Below the pieces are notes generated by a model that did no database searches, was not told the origin of the DNA, and worked only from the letters and a program-made list of their open reading frames with translations. A DNA stretch of 64,000 nucleotides from Carnobacterium gallinarum DSM 4847 (GTDB lineage: Bacteria; Bacillota; Bacilli; Lactobacillales; Carnobacteriaceae). The position numbers and the translations under genes were made by a program. Below are positions 33,461 through 43,225 of the stretch, piece after piece (position 1 is the stretch's first letter; every line of letters begins with the position of its first letter). The DNA lies in assembly GCF_000744375.1 (NCBI RefSeq), contig NZ_JQLU01000005.1, positions 1,054,001-1,118,000 of the forward strand, given 5' to 3'.

Positions 33461-35292
33461 ATCCACTCATCCTCCTCATACGGAACATAAGGTAAGGAAA
33501 TAAAGAAGGTTGACCCTTCATTTTCAATACTTTCCAGCCAAATTTTCCCACCATGTTTTTGGACAACTTCTTTAGAAATTGCTAAACCTAAACCTGTCCC
33601 ACCCATTGAACGCGCACGAGCTTTATCTACTCGGAAAAAGCGATCAAAAACATGAGGAATATCCTTTTTAGGAACGCCTAAGCCTTGGTCAGTCACACTA
33701 ATAACAATACTATTGTGTGTTTCCAGCAAACGACAAGTTATCGTTCCACCTGATGGAGAATATTTAATTGCATTATTCATAATATTGTCTAAAACTTGAA
33801 TCATCTTATCTGCATCTACCTCTACCCATAAATCACGCTTTGTAAATTCACGCACAATATTAAAAGGTTTCACTGGTCGATCAGCATCCGCTGCTTGAAG
33901 CATCATATCAAAACGATTTAAGACATGACTAAATAACTCATTAATGTTCACATATTCAAGTTCAAATGTGTCCTTACCAGAATCCATCCGTGATAAGTTC
34001 AATAAATCAGTAATCATTCGGATCATACGATCGGTTTCTTCTTGAGTAACTGCTAAGAAGCGTGGTGCAATATCAGGATCTTTCCAAGCACCATCATTCA
34101 AAGCCTCTAAATAACTACGCATACTTGTTAAAGGCGTACGAAGTTCATGGGATACATTTGATACAAAGTCTCTACGTTCTCGTTCAATTTTTTCTTGCTC
34201 TGTAATATCATGTAAAACGCAGACTAGCCCACTAATAAAACCAGTTTCTCGCTGGATTAAAGAGAATTCACCACGTAAAGTCACCTCATTAGAATCAGTT
34301 GAAAAATCTAAAATTAACTCTTCTTGCGTTTCTAATAGTTGTCTTAATGTAAAATGGTCTTGAATTTTCAATATTTCTAAAATGGATTGCCCAACAGCTA
34401 AATCTTGACTAACATTCAATAAAACTGATGCTGTTTCATTAATAATCACTACTTTTCCACGTCTATCCGTCGCAATAACACCATCTGTCATATGAGCTAA
34501 AACACTATCTAAACGACGACGTTCTGCTTCAGTCGATTCTTGTGCTTCTTCAACTTTAGTAGATAAATCATTGATTGTTAAGGAAAGCTGACCAAGTTCA
34601 TCCTGACCATAAATCTTTACTTGACCTGAATAATCTCCTTCAGCCATTTGAATTGCTTGTTTTTTCATTTCGGAAATAGGTTTAGTTATTGCCCGGGAAA
34701 TAAATAACGCCAAAATAATCGTAACTGCGGCTGCAATCATAGAGGCTTTAAAAAATATCTCTGTAATACTACTAATCTGTTCATAAACAGACTCAATATT
34801 ACTCTCCACGCTAATAAAACCCAGAATCTTCCCTTCATCTGAAACAATCGGAGTAACTACTTTCCACACACGATTATTATTATCATCTGGATAGGGTCGC
34901 TCCACTTGTTTGCCAATCACTAAAGCTTGTTTTATATCTGTATCTTTTGAAATACGACCAATTACATTAGGATTTGAGTTGGTTCCCACAATGTAATTGT
35001 CGATATCGATAATTTCGGTTTTAGAGATGTTTTTACGAGAAAAATCACTAACTAATCGATTAATATCATCATGATACGTTTTAGAATCTGGATTTTTTAA
35101 AATAGGCTGTAAATTTGTGCCTAAAAAGTTCACTCTTTCGGTAATATCATCTTTAAAAACACGCACCATTTTTGATTCTAATTGACCAACAAAATAAGCA
35201 CCAATAATCTCTAGCACAACAATCAACAAGAAGACAAAAACAACAACGATTTTAAAATGAATCGATTGGTAAAATTTGATACGCTTAGTCAT
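33457..35292 (-). CDS. walK: Sensor histidine kinase WalK
   Basis: A 611-residue kinase with the full standard layout: membrane helix at about 12-34, extracellular Cache-type sensor to about 180, second helix at 183-205, HAMP (AITKPISEMKKQAIQMAEGD), PAS domain at about 260-365, HisKA with SHELRTPLTS (phosphorylated His about 383) and HATPase with NNAIKYS, DQGLGVP and GTGLGLA. It senses cell-wall state, probably lipid II or peptidoglycan fragments, and phosphorylates WalR. Essential in most relatives. Confidence 0.97.
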   Translation of the reverse strand: MTKRIKFYQSIHFKIVVVFVFLLIVVLEIIGAYFVGQLESKMVRVFKDDITERVNFLGTNLQPILKNPDSKTYHDDINRLVSDFSRKNISKTEIIDIDNYIVGTNSNPNVIGRISKDTDIKQALVIGKQVERPYPDDNNNRVWKVVTPIVSDEGKILGFISVESNIESVYEQISSITEIFFKASMIAAAVTIILALFISRAITKPISEMKKQAIQMAEGDYSGQVKIYGQDELGQLSLTINDLSTKVEEAQESTEAERRRLDSVLAHMTDGVIATDRRGKVVIINETASVLLNVSQDLAVGQSILEILKIQDHFTLRQLLETQEELILDFSTDSNEVTLRGEFSLIQRETGFISGLVCVLHDITEQEKIERERRDFVSNVSHELRTPLTSMRSYLEALNDGAWKDPDIAPRFLAVTQEETDRMIRMITDLLNLSRMDSGKDTFELEYVNINELFSHVLNRFDMMLQAADADRPVKPFNIVREFTKRDLWVEVDADKMIQVLDNIMNNAIKYSPSGGTITCRLLETHNSIVISVTDQGLGVPKKDIPHVFDRFFRVDKARARSMGGTGLGLAISKEVVQKHGGKIWLESIENEGSTFFISLPYVPYEEDEWI

Positions 35293-35298
35293 AAAAGC

Positions 35299-36006
35299 TT
35301 ACTCCTGTTCAGGATTTCTCAAATAATACCCAACACCACGTCTAGTTACTAACCAACCTGGATGACTTGGGTTATCTTCAATTTTTTCACGAAGACGGCG
35401 GACAGTTACATCAACCGTTCGTACATCACCAAAATAATCATAGCCCCAAACCGTTTGCAGTAAGTGTTCTCTAGTCATCACTTGACCTAAATGTTTCGCT
35501 AAATAATGCAGCAATTCAAATTCACGATGTGTTAATTCAATCTTTTCACCACGTTTTGAGACAATATAAGCATCGGGATGAACCGTTAAAGCACCCACTT
35601 CGATTTCATTATTTTCGTCTTCTTCCACAACTGGTGCTGCTGCATTCCCATGACGTCTTAAATTAGCTTTCACTCGAGCAACTAATTCGCGATTAGAGAA
35701 AGGTTTCGTCACATAATCATCGGCACCTAATTCTAAACCTAAGACTTTATCAATCTCAGAATCCTTTGCCGTCACCATAATAATCGGCATATCATAATTT
35801 TTACGAACTTCACGACAAACTTCTAGCCCATCAATTTTTGGCAACATTAAATCTAATATAATTAAGTCAGGTTCAACTTCTGGAACCATCTGTAAAGCTT
35901 CTTCACCATCATAAGCGGTGCTTACTTCGTATCCTTCTTTAGTTAAGTTAAATTTCACAATATCCGAGATCGGTTTTTCATCATCTACTACTAATATTTT
36001 TTTCAT
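35299..36006 (-). CDS. walR: Response regulator WalR
   Basis: A 235-residue OmpR-type regulator: receiver domain with acceptor Asp in [13 protein letters not shown] (about residue 53) and Lys in [11 protein letters not shown], then winged-helix DNA-binding domain ending [10 protein letters not shown] and TRRGVGYYL. It controls autolysin genes. Six bases separate it from walK. AAGGAGGG site before ATG 36006. Confidence 0.97.
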   Translation of the reverse strand: MKKILVVDDEKPISDIVKFNLTKEGYEVSTAYDGEEALQMVPEVEPDLIILDLMLPKIDGLEVCREVRKNYDMPIIMVTAKDSEIDKVLGLELGADDYVTKPFSNRELVARVKANLRRHGNAAAPVVEEDENNEIEVGALTVHPDAYIVSKRGEKIELTHREFELLHYLAKHLGQVMTREHLLQTVWGYDYFGDVRTVDVTVRRLREKIEDNPSHPGWLVTRRGVGYYLRNPEQE

Positions 36007-36298
36007 ATTGTAACCCTCCTTGGATTCAATAAAACATTTCTTTTCATATAAGGGGTAATAAACTGCATCTAACTTCCATTATAACCTAACGGATGCCCTA
36101 AGTGCAAAACTTTATGAGTTAAGGAAATGTTAGCCTTTGTTGACGTAACATATCCTGGCTCTTAACAAACAATATCAACCATTATTTAATTTTCATTATA
36201 ACTCAACTATTTAAAGAAAAACATAAGCTTTCTTTGACTTAGTTTTTCTTTAAGTTTTATTTGTTACACTAATAGCTAGATTTGGAAAGGAGTGCCTT

Positions 36299-37834
36299 AT
36301 GAAAGCTCAAAAATCAGCAATAAATATCTCTATTGGCATTCTCTCACAAATTGTGATTGTCCTATTAGGTTTCGCCACTCGCAAAATTTTCATTTCTTAC
36401 TTAGGCAATGATGCTAATGGTTTAAATAGTTACTTCAGTAACCTAGTAGCTATGCTTAGCTTAGTAGAACTCGGTTTGGGAAGTAGCCTTTTGTTCAGCC
36501 TTTATAAACCTTTAGCTACTCATGACTACTCACAAATCAATCAACTCTTAAATAGTTATAAAAAAATATATTATTGGATTATTGGCGTTATTGGAATTTT
36601 GGGTAGTCTATTAGCATTCTTCATTCCTAGTTTAGTTGGAAGTACTTATGGATTTAGCAAAAGTTACATTCTAACAGTGTTTACTCTTTTTATTCTAAGC
36701 ACCATGAGTTCTTACTTATTTACATACAAGAGACTCTTGCTTACAGCGGATCAAAACGGTTATTTCGCCACAATCGCAGATACCGTCTATACTGTGATTC
36801 GCGGATTACTGCAAATCATGATTATTATGAAAACACAAAATTTCATTCTTTTTTTAGCTGTTGATATTTTCTTACGTCTTATTGAGAACTTTTTCCTCTC
36901 AATATTTATTCAAAAAAAATATCCTTATTTAGAATCCTTAAAAAACAGTACACTCCAACCTGATGTAAAAGCTAACCTGCTTGAAAATACAAAAGCCCTA
37001 GCCTTTCATCGAATTGGCACTTTCATTATGGTTGGGTTAGATAACATTTTAATCAATGCATTTTATAATCTAGGCTGGGTCAGTATTTTCTCAAACTATA
37101 CTTTAATTAGTACAACCTTATTAAACTTAATTACTCAATTTTCTAGTGGTATCAGTGCTAGTTTTGGACATTTATTAGCTGAAAAAAAGCTAACACGACT
37201 GTTTGAAACATATCGCATGGCAAATTTTATTAACTTTGTCATTGTAAACTTCGCTACTGTTACACTTTGGGCATTATTCAACCCCTTTATTACTATCTGG
37301 TTGGGAGAAAATTTTCTATTTAATAACTGGATCGTCCTAATAATTGTTTTAAATTTCTCAATTGCCAGTATCACGACTATTAACGGGGCTATTCGTGGTG
37401 CCGCCGGCTTGTTTAAGCCAGATCAATATTATTACATTTTATATGCTTTTTTAAAGATTGGATTAGCAGTTATTTTCAATCATTTCATAGGAATTATCGG
37501 CATATTTTTGGCAACAACCATTTGCTATTTACTAAAAGATTTGGTTATTTTACCTAGAATTATTTATCAAGGCATCTTTAACAAAAATGTACGTCTGTAT
37601 TATCAGGAATTCTTTGGTTATGCTGCTGTTATGTTACTAAGCGCTTTACTTATTTATCTGGCAAAAGTCTTACTTTATATTTGGCTACCAGCAACTACGC
37701 TAACCTTTCTACTATTAGGGGTGGTTTGTCTCATTATTCCCAATAGCCTAGCTATTTTAGTTTATCGGAAATCGAAAAAATATCACGATTCTAAAGAACT
37801 AATTTTAGCCACTTTACTAAAAAAGAAAAAATAA
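36299..37834 (+). CDS. Polysaccharide flippase (Wzx/MATE-like)
   Basis: A 511-residue protein with 12-14 membrane segments of the polysaccharide-biosynthesis (MOP) superfamily: first helix INISIGILSQIVIVLLGFATRK, an N-terminal conserved LGLGSSLLFSLYKPL, and basic Lys-rich end. It would flip lipid-linked oligosaccharides to the outer leaflet. No glycosyltransferase lies nearby, so it is an isolated flippase, divergent from walR with a 290-base gap. Clear GGAAAGGAG site. Confidence 0.85.
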   Translation: MKAQKSAINISIGILSQIVIVLLGFATRKIFISYLGNDANGLNSYFSNLVAMLSLVELGLGSSLLFSLYKPLATHDYSQINQLLNSYKKIYYWIIGVIGILGSLLAFFIPSLVGSTYGFSKSYILTVFTLFILSTMSSYLFTYKRLLLTADQNGYFATIADTVYTVIRGLLQIMIIMKTQNFILFLAVDIFLRLIENFFLSIFIQKKYPYLESLKNSTLQPDVKANLLENTKALAFHRIGTFIMVGLDNILINAFYNLGWVSIFSNYTLISTTLLNLITQFSSGISASFGHLLAEKKLTRLFETYRMANFINFVIVNFATVTLWALFNPFITIWLGENFLFNNWIVLIIVLNFSIASITTINGAIRGAAGLFKPDQYYYILYAFLKIGLAVIFNHFIGIIGIFLATTICYLLKDLVILPRIIYQGIFNKNVRLYYQEFFGYAAVMLLSALLIYLAKVLLYIWLPATTLTFLLLGVVCLIIPNSLAILVYRKSKKYHDSKELILATLLKKKK

Positions 37835-37877
37835 ACTATTTCCTGGGAAATAATCACCGCTTTTCCTACAGAAAAAA

Positions 37878-37920
37878 ACCGCAACTATCTAAGGTTTAAA
37901 GACCTGAAATAGTTCGGTTT
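37878..37920. terminator. Bidirectional terminator between flippase and antiterminator gene
   Basis: ACCGCAACTAT pairs with ATAGTTCGGT (one bulge), with A- and T-runs. Confidence 0.75.
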
Positions 37921-38765
37921 TATTGATTTCTCAAGCCACTTAAACGTTCAATATGAATCGTAATATAGCCTAATTCATCATCAGGCAAAATAACACTGAA
38001 GTCTTGCTTCATCATTGTTGCCACTTTTAATGCAATTTGATAACTACTATCATATTGCTTTTTTATAATAGCCAAAACTTGTTGATCCATTGTATGATAT
38101 TTGTTTGTATAAAAACGTTCTAATACAAACCGCAAATGCGTAACTAAACGTGAATAAGATAAGCTCATATCCGCTTTATTAAAATCCAAATCCAGTTCTT
38201 CTCCAACTACTCGTGCCATTTCCGAAACCATTGTAATCTCACGGATACTATTTGAATTCCCATGTTTGTTTGTTCTCGCACCATGGATATGAATGGAAAT
38301 GTATGCCGCTTCATCTAAAGTAAAGGTAACACTAAATTGTGAAGATAAGTATTCAATTGCCCATTCTGCAATTAAGAATTCTTCACTGTACAAAACCTCA
38401 ATTTCTTTACGTAATTTATTTTGTACAATAATGCCATTTTTCAATCGATCCATTGCAAAAGCAATATGATCTGCTAAAGCCACATGAATATGTTCATTTA
38501 ATTTTTCTTTTAATCCATGTTCTGCGTACTCAATAATTCGTTCCGAAGCAAAAAAGTAAGCTTCGTCTATTTGTGCTAGAAGTTGCTGAAAGTTTTCTTG
38601 TTCATTCTCCATCACAAACATCTGCTCAATATCTCGTTCAAAAACTAAATCATTTTTCTTTTTATTAAAGCCAATTCCTTTGCCGATAGCCACTTTTTCA
38701 AGTGGACCATCGACAATTAGAACAGCATTTTGATTAAATACTTTTTTTATTCTCAATTCGTTCAT
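37920..38765 (-). CDS. PRD-containing BglG/LicT-family antiterminator
   Basis: A 281-residue protein: RNA-binding CAT domain (about 1-58, LRIKKVFNQNAVLIVDG with GKGIGFNKKK) and two PRDs with the His residues in EHIHVALADHIAFAMDRL and IHIHGARTNKHGNS, and in SRLVTHLRFVLERF. It binds a hairpin in target mRNA when its PRDs are phosphorylated by PTS proteins, preventing termination. Upstream partner is EIIA-Glc (34 bases gap). No RAT/terminator pair was recognised in the window, so its target is elsewhere. Start uncertain: ATG 38765 is only three bases from AAGGAG; TTG 38756 aligns with the family start. Confidence 0.88.
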   Translation of the reverse strand: MNELRIKKVFNQNAVLIVDGPLEKVAIGKGIGFNKKKNDLVFERDIEQMFVMENEQENFQQLLAQIDEAYFFASERIIEYAEHGLKEKLNEHIHVALADHIAFAMDRLKNGIIVQNKLRKEIEVLYSEEFLIAEWAIEYLSSQFSVTFTLDEAAYISIHIHGARTNKHGNSNSIREITMVSEMARVVGEELDLDFNKADMSLSYSRLVTHLRFVLERFYTNKYHTMDQQVLAIIKKQYDSSYQIALKVATMMKQDFSVILPDDELGYITIHIERLSGLRNQ

Positions 38766-38799
38766 CTGCTCCTTAAATCACTCAAAGGGGACAAATAGA

Positions 38800-39318
38800 T
38801 TACGCTTTAGAAACAACCATTGCTACTGTTTCTCCAGCTACAGAACTTCCTGCACCCTTAAAGTCATAGTTGTATGATTCAATATTTCCATTTGTTACGA
38901 TTACTGGAATAATAATGCTTGGTGCATTCGCGATTAAATACTCACGATCAATTTTCACTAATGGATCACCTTTTTTGACAGTATCACCGATTTTGACTTT
39001 TGCTTCAAAGCCTTTTCCTTGTAGGTTTACTGTGTCTAATCCAACATGAACTAACACTTCTACACCACTATCTGATTGAATTCCATAAGCATGTAATGTA
39101 TCTGCTACTTGAACTAATTTGCCACCAATTGGCGCAACAATAATATCAGATGTTGGATCAACTGCATAACCCTCACCCATCATTTTTTCAGCAAATACTG
39201 GATCAGGAACTTCTGAGATTGGTAAAATCTTACCATCTGCTACCGCCACTAATTCTTCATTTACACCTGCTTCTTGAACTACTGCTTCCTTACTCTTCTT
39301 ATTAAAAAATAAACCCAT
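38800..39318 (-). CDS. PTS glucose-type enzyme IIA
   Basis: A 172-residue EIIA-Glc (Crr-like) protein: PISEVPDPVFAEKMMGEGYAVDP, the metal-site His in TLHAYGIQSDSG, and the phosphorylated His in EVLVHVGLDTVNLQG. Cytosolic phosphate carrier between HPr and a glucose-, sucrose- or beta-glucoside-type EIIBC, none of which is adjacent. Paired with the PRD antiterminator gene downstream. ATG 39318 (MGLFFNKK) with AAGGGAG is preferred over a longer frame. Confidence 0.92.
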   Translation of the reverse strand: MGLFFNKKSKEAVVQEAGVNEELVAVADGKILPISEVPDPVFAEKMMGEGYAVDPTSDIIVAPIGGKLVQVADTLHAYGIQSDSGVEVLVHVGLDTVNLQGKGFEAKVKIGDTVKKGDPLVKIDREYLIANAPSIIIPVIVTNGNIESYNYDFKGAGSSVAGETVAMVVSKA

Positions 39319-39722
39319 TTTGAAAACTCCCTTCAATTTTAAAATCCTAAAAAAGCACGACAAAAGGAATCACTATCTTAGGTGAATTTTCGCCCACATA
39401 AATAGAGAATACTTTTATCATGCCTAATTTTATTTAGTCACATGAAAACAAATTAAACTATTCGTTTAATTTTGAATTATAGGCTCTATTTTATGCTTCA
39501 CACGGGGAAAAATCAACTATATTTCTTATTTCTTAATAAAACATCATAAAGCCAAATAGAATATTAATTACTTGTTATATATTATTTAGCTAGTATAACA
39601 CGTTGTTATCAAAAGACCTCCTAATTTGCTTGAATTGAGTTCTTAATTCAGAAGCCAAATTGTCGTTTCTTCTGAAGTTATTTGTTATGATAAAATCAAC
39701 TAAAAGTAATGGAGGAATTCAA
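39319..39722. other. Divergent intergenic region without recognised elements
   Basis: About 400 AT-rich bases between the divergent EIIA and quinone-oxidoreductase-like genes. I saw no RAT hairpin, CRE or operator pair I could support; a TATGAT box at 39687 may serve the plus-strand gene. Confidence 0.4.
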
Positions 39723-40658
39723 ATGTATGCAATTGGCTTTAATCAATTTGGTGGACCTGATGTATTTGAAGAAATTCAAAAAGATACTCCTATCTATAAG
39801 AAAAACCAGCTGCTAGTTAAAACGATGATGGCTGGTGTCAATCCCTATGATGCTTTATTGCGTAGCGGTGCTATGAAAGACATTCGCCCAATAGACTTTC
39901 CAATAGTTCCAGGATCTGACCTTCTTGGTAAGGTTGTAGAAATGGGGTCAGACGTGACGGACTTCAAAATAGGTGAACTTGTCATCGCCACACCTTCTAT
40001 TGGGGGTTATGCTGAATTTGTAGCTGTTTCTCATAAATTAGCTATTCCCAAACCTGAAACAATGAGTCTAGAAATGGCTGCTGGCTTTTCTTCTGCTAGC
40101 GTAACCGCCTTTTGGGCAATGACCGGGTTTGCTCCAATTCAAGCTGGCAATACATTGATTATTCAAGGTGCTTCTGGTGCTGTCGGAAGTATTGCTGTTC
40201 AGATTGCTAAAGATTATGGTTTCAACGTAATTGGAACAGGGAATAGTCGAAATCGTGAGTTTGTTCTCTCTCTTGGAGCAGATGAATTTGTGGCTTATGA
40301 CGAAGAAAACATTCCAGAATATTTAGCAAATCAAGGTGATTTTGTCTTTGATGCTTCATTTGGTGGAAAAGGAGCTAAAGACGGGCTAAACCTTGTAAAA
40401 GATGGCGGTTATTATCTTTCATTAACGGCTATTCCTAAGTCAGTTCCCACTAAGAAAGTAACCATTGCTAGCCTTCAACGAACAAAAGAAATGACCACAA
40501 ATAAAGCGTTGAATTATCTAACTGATCTTTATCAACGAAAAGGTCTAATTATGGAAACGGCTCTAGTATTTCCTTTAACTGCAACTGGAGTTGCAGCAGC
40601 CCACCAAGCTATTGACACTAAAACTATAGCGGGTAAAATCCTCTTAAAAGCTCGCTAA
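39723..40658 (+). CDS. Zinc-independent medium-chain dehydrogenase (quinone oxidoreductase-like)
   Basis: A 311-residue MDR-superfamily oxidoreductase: MYAIGFNQFGGPDVFE at the start, substrate-side NPYDALLRSGAMK, and the NADPH-binding LIIQGASGAVGSIAVQIAKDYG. The structural and catalytic zinc cysteines of alcohol dehydrogenases are absent, so it reduces quinones or enones with NADPH. GGAGG site at seven bases from ATG 39723. Monocistronic, followed by a hairpin at 40682. Confidence 0.9.
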   Translation: MYAIGFNQFGGPDVFEEIQKDTPIYKKNQLLVKTMMAGVNPYDALLRSGAMKDIRPIDFPIVPGSDLLGKVVEMGSDVTDFKIGELVIATPSIGGYAEFVAVSHKLAIPKPETMSLEMAAGFSSASVTAFWAMTGFAPIQAGNTLIIQGASGAVGSIAVQIAKDYGFNVIGTGNSRNREFVLSLGADEFVAYDEENIPEYLANQGDFVFDASFGGKGAKDGLNLVKDGGYYLSLTAIPKSVPTKKVTIASLQRTKEMTTNKALNYLTDLYQRKGLIMETALVFPLTATGVAAAHQAIDTKTIAGKILLKAR

Positions 40659-40681
40659 TATTGATTTAAAGCTAAGTAAAA

Positions 40682-40727
40682 CTTCACATGAAACTAGAGA
40701 CTTTTATCAAAAATGTTTCATGTGAAG
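40682..40727. terminator. Hairpin after the oxidoreductase gene
   Basis: CTTCACATGAAAC pairs perfectly with GTTTCATGTGAAG; T-rich run is weak on both sides. Confidence 0.65.
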
Positions 40728-40745
40728 CAATTTGATTTTAACTAC

Positions 40746-41189
40746 TTATAACCAAATCAAGCTTTGAAAATCGGCTTCATTCAAATTAAATTTTGTTAAA
40801 TTATTCGCAATTTTTTGTTGTATATCTGGAATTTGAACACCATCACGCACTAAAATATCTATCCCAGCAGGAGTTAACGCGGAAGCTTTAAAGCGAATAA
40901 CTAAAATATCGCCATCCATACCAGAAATACGCCATTGACTGCTTAATACTTTTAATATCCCATTTCCACGCCATTTAAATCCATCCTGATGCACTTTATC
41001 AATCCCTTTAATTGATTTTACAGTTCCACTGTTGCTTTGGTATTCAACTAAATCGGATAAGACTAGTGGATTAGTTTGGATTAATCCATAAGTAATAGAT
41101 GGCTGCTGGCGCTTTCCCGATAACCACATAGGAAAGTTTGTCGCCTTAATGAGCCAACGTCCTGGTAATTCATTTGATAAATGATTCAT
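40746..41189 (-). CDS. Hypothetical protein, lipocalin-like
   Basis: A 147-residue soluble protein predicted mainly beta-strand: ELPGRWLIKATNFPMWLSGK at the start and KWRGNGILKVLSSQWRISG in the middle, then a helical end. The strand pattern with an early Gly-x-Trp recalls lipocalin-like small-ligand proteins, but I do not recognise the family. ATG 41189 has AGGAG nine bases away. Stands between the oxidoreductase and the MazG-like gene. Confidence 0.6.
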   Translation of the reverse strand: MNHLSNELPGRWLIKATNFPMWLSGKRQQPSITYGLIQTNPLVLSDLVEYQSNSGTVKSIKGIDKVHQDGFKWRGNGILKVLSSQWRISGMDGDILVIRFKASALTPAGIDILVRDGVQIPDIQQKIANNLTKFNLNEADFQSLIWL

Positions 41190-41270
41190 AACTCTCACTC
41201 CTATCTATTTCCAATAGTACTTTAAAAAGAGCAGTCACAATAAAATATATGCATTAAAGGTCTAAAAATT

Positions 41271-41591
41271 TTAATTATTTTCAAATCGTTGACTTAATTT
41301 TTCTTTATGTGCAATTAAAATATCTTCTAAAGAAATATCATACTTATTGGCAATCACTAATAAGTTCCCTAAGACATCGCCTAGTTCTTCTTTTAGATTC
41401 TCCTTTAGCTCAGCCATATCTTGTTGCTTCTCATCTGGACGATCCCGCCCAATCTCAATCGCTCGAATTGCCCGTGCTACTTCGCCAGTTTCTTCTGATA
41501 AAAAACCAATCCTGACAAATATATTTAAATCACTCCATCCTCTCGCTAAGTAATAATCCCGCACCCATTCTTGAAATTCTGTAATTTCCAT
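41271..41591 (-). CDS. MazG-like nucleotide pyrophosphohydrolase
   Basis: A 106-residue single-domain all-alpha NTP pyrophosphatase: RIGFLSEETGEVARAIRAIE supplies EExxE metal ligands and LKEELGDVLGNLLVIANKY the second ExxD set. Such small MazG relatives hydrolyse house-cleaning nucleotides such as dCTP analogues. AAGGAGAG site before ATG 41591. Monocistronic. Confidence 0.85.
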   Translation of the reverse strand: MEITEFQEWVRDYYLARGWSDLNIFVRIGFLSEETGEVARAIRAIEIGRDRPDEKQQDMAELKENLKEELGDVLGNLLVIANKYDISLEDILIAHKEKLSQRFENN

Positions 41592-41735
41592 ATTCTCTCT
41601 CCTTCTACACTTTTTTCTGATTTAATAAGTATAGCTCCATCGCCACTTTATGTAAATTCTGAAACGATTGGTTTGTACTTTTTCTGAAATACATAGTAAA
41701 ATTAAGTGAACTAAAAAAATAAGGATGTGAAAAAA

Positions 41736-42071
41736 ATGACAATTACTGATTTATTAAAATACTTAATTTTCTTTCTAGATACTGTTTCTATTTTAATTAT
41801 TGTTTGGGGTGTTTTACTGGCATTTTATGACTTTTTAAAATCTGAAATTAGTACTAAAAACCGAACTGACACCATTCAGCGAAATAATATTATTAAAAAT
41901 CACTTAGGCTCTTATATTTTATTTGGACTTGAAGTCTTAATTGCGGCGGATATTATTGAATCTATTTTGAATCCTTCTATTCAAGACTTACTGATTTTGG
42001 CATCCATCGTCATTATTCGTACAGTGATTTCTTACTTCTTAACAAAAGAAATTGAGGTGATGAAAGAATAA
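41736..42071 (+). CDS. DUF1622 membrane protein
   Basis: A 111-residue protein with three membrane segments of the DUF1622 type (LEVLIAADIIESIL and IIRTVISYFLTKEIE are typical). Function unknown. ATG 41736 preferred, with AAGGATG in front. Ends in a strong terminator at 42071. Confidence 0.82.
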   Translation: MTITDLLKYLIFFLDTVSILIIVWGVLLAFYDFLKSEISTKNRTDTIQRNNIIKNHLGSYILFGLEVLIAADIIESILNPSIQDLLILASIVIIRTVISYFLTKEIEVMKE

Positions 42072-42116
42072 AAACTGTGCTAAACCAAGAATAAACTTGA
42101 GTTTAGCACAGTTTTT
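42071..42116. terminator. Terminator after the DUF1622 gene
   Basis: AAAACTGTGCTAAAC pairs with GTTTAGCACAGTTTT, followed by Ts. Confidence 0.9.
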
Positions 42117-42196
42117 CTATTTATTATCTGCACTGACTACTTTTATCTCTTCAACCGTTTTTGCTTATCTCTGCAGGTATCAAGAGAAACTTCTAT

Positions 42197-42949
42197 CTAA
42201 TCCCCACCATTATCTGCAACAACTTTATTCCAGATCGGCTGACGGTCGACCAATCCGGCTAAATCACCCACTTTTACACCTTTAGAATAGTAGCCATCCA
42301 GTAAATCTAATTTCTGGAATAACGTTTGTTTATAAGCAATCTCGGCATTCCATTCTACCGTATCCAAAATCGATAACGCTTTATGAATCGCCATCATTCC
42401 CGTATCACCCGTTGTATTAATCAACACTCCATGGCTATTCAATAACAATTCATGAGGGACTTTTAAGTTATTATCCTTAATATGGTTACTGACCAGCTCT
42501 GCTAATTCTTCCGAGCAATTTGGCTCAAAGGGCAAAACTTCAATGTATTCAACTTTTTGCGTTGCTTCAGTTAAATTCGGCATATCCAAGCCACTAGTCG
42601 CCCAGAACATACTATTAGGTGCATGAGCATGTAAAACTGCTTTGATTTCAGGGTTAGCATCATACACCGCTTCATGCAAATTAATTTCCCGCGTCAACTT
42701 CCCTTCGCCAGCAATCACTTTACGCGTATGCGGCTCCACTACTAAAACTTGCGAAGGTGTCACTCTACCTAGATAAGCCTCCGACATCATCGTTGGCGTC
42801 ATAATAATGTATTCCTTACCCACATCATCGACTACTTTAAATGAGAAATTCCCCCCAGCAACATTGGTGTTCTTCCGATCAAAAATTAATTGAATAATCT
42901 TGGCCATATCTTCTCTTTCTCGCTCAAATATAATTCTGCCATCTGACAT
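42197..42949 (-). CDS. Class II aldolase (fuculose/ribulose-phosphate type)
   Basis: A 250-residue class II aldolase/adducin-fold enzyme with the zinc-binding HAHAP (AVLHAHAPNSMF), a distal His in LLLNSHGVL and catalytic Glu candidates in NLHEAVYD. The family splits or epimerises sugar phosphates such as L-fuculose-1-P or L-ribulose-5-P. It ends the PTS operon and probably processes the imported sugar phosphate. Substrate unknown: no isomerase or dehydrogenase for galactitol-type sugars is present in the window. Confidence 0.85.
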   Translation of the reverse strand: MSDGRIIFEREREDMAKIIQLIFDRKNTNVAGGNFSFKVVDDVGKEYIIMTPTMMSEAYLGRVTPSQVLVVEPHTRKVIAGEGKLTREINLHEAVYDANPEIKAVLHAHAPNSMFWATSGLDMPNLTEATQKVEYIEVLPFEPNCSEELAELVSNHIKDNNLKVPHELLLNSHGVLINTTGDTGMMAIHKALSILDTVEWNAEIAYKQTLFQKLDLLDGYYSKGVKVGDLAGLVDRQPIWNKVVADNGGD

Positions 42950-42970
42950 TATTAAACATCCCCATTCTCT

Positions 42971-43225
42971 CTATTTTTTAAAGATAGATCCTTGACGTAG
43001 GCTCTCCTGTGCTGCTTTTTGAACAGTTTGATACTGTTGATACTGCACTTTACGTTTAGCATCGTACTCTTTAAATAAAACTGGATTCCCATATTTATAG
43101 ATGTACACCGCCAAAACAATCACAATCAAATTCAATACATATAATTGAGTCAGTAATGCGACAATAAATAACAAGATTGCAATCATTAAAAGACTAAACC
43201 ATTTTGTTTTTTCCCGATTCTCCAT
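42971..43225 (-). CDS. Small two-span membrane protein in the PTS operon
   Basis: An 84-residue protein with a hydrophobic N-terminal half (two helices, about 12-48) and a basic Gln-rich tail. Its start overlaps the stop of the IIC gene (TAATG). Family not recognised. Tight coupling suggests it helps the IIC transporter, perhaps as an accessory membrane subunit. Confidence 0.7.
   Translation of the reverse strand: MENREKTKWFSLLMIAILLFIVALLTQLYVLNLIVIVLAVYIYKYGNPVLFKEYDAKRKVQYQQYQTVQKAAQESLRQGSIFKK

Noticed and set aside
37920..39722. RAT-type antiterminator target for the PRD protein in its own leader
   Set aside because: I found no hairpin with the expected bulged RAT pattern overlapping a terminator upstream of the EIIA or antiterminator gene.
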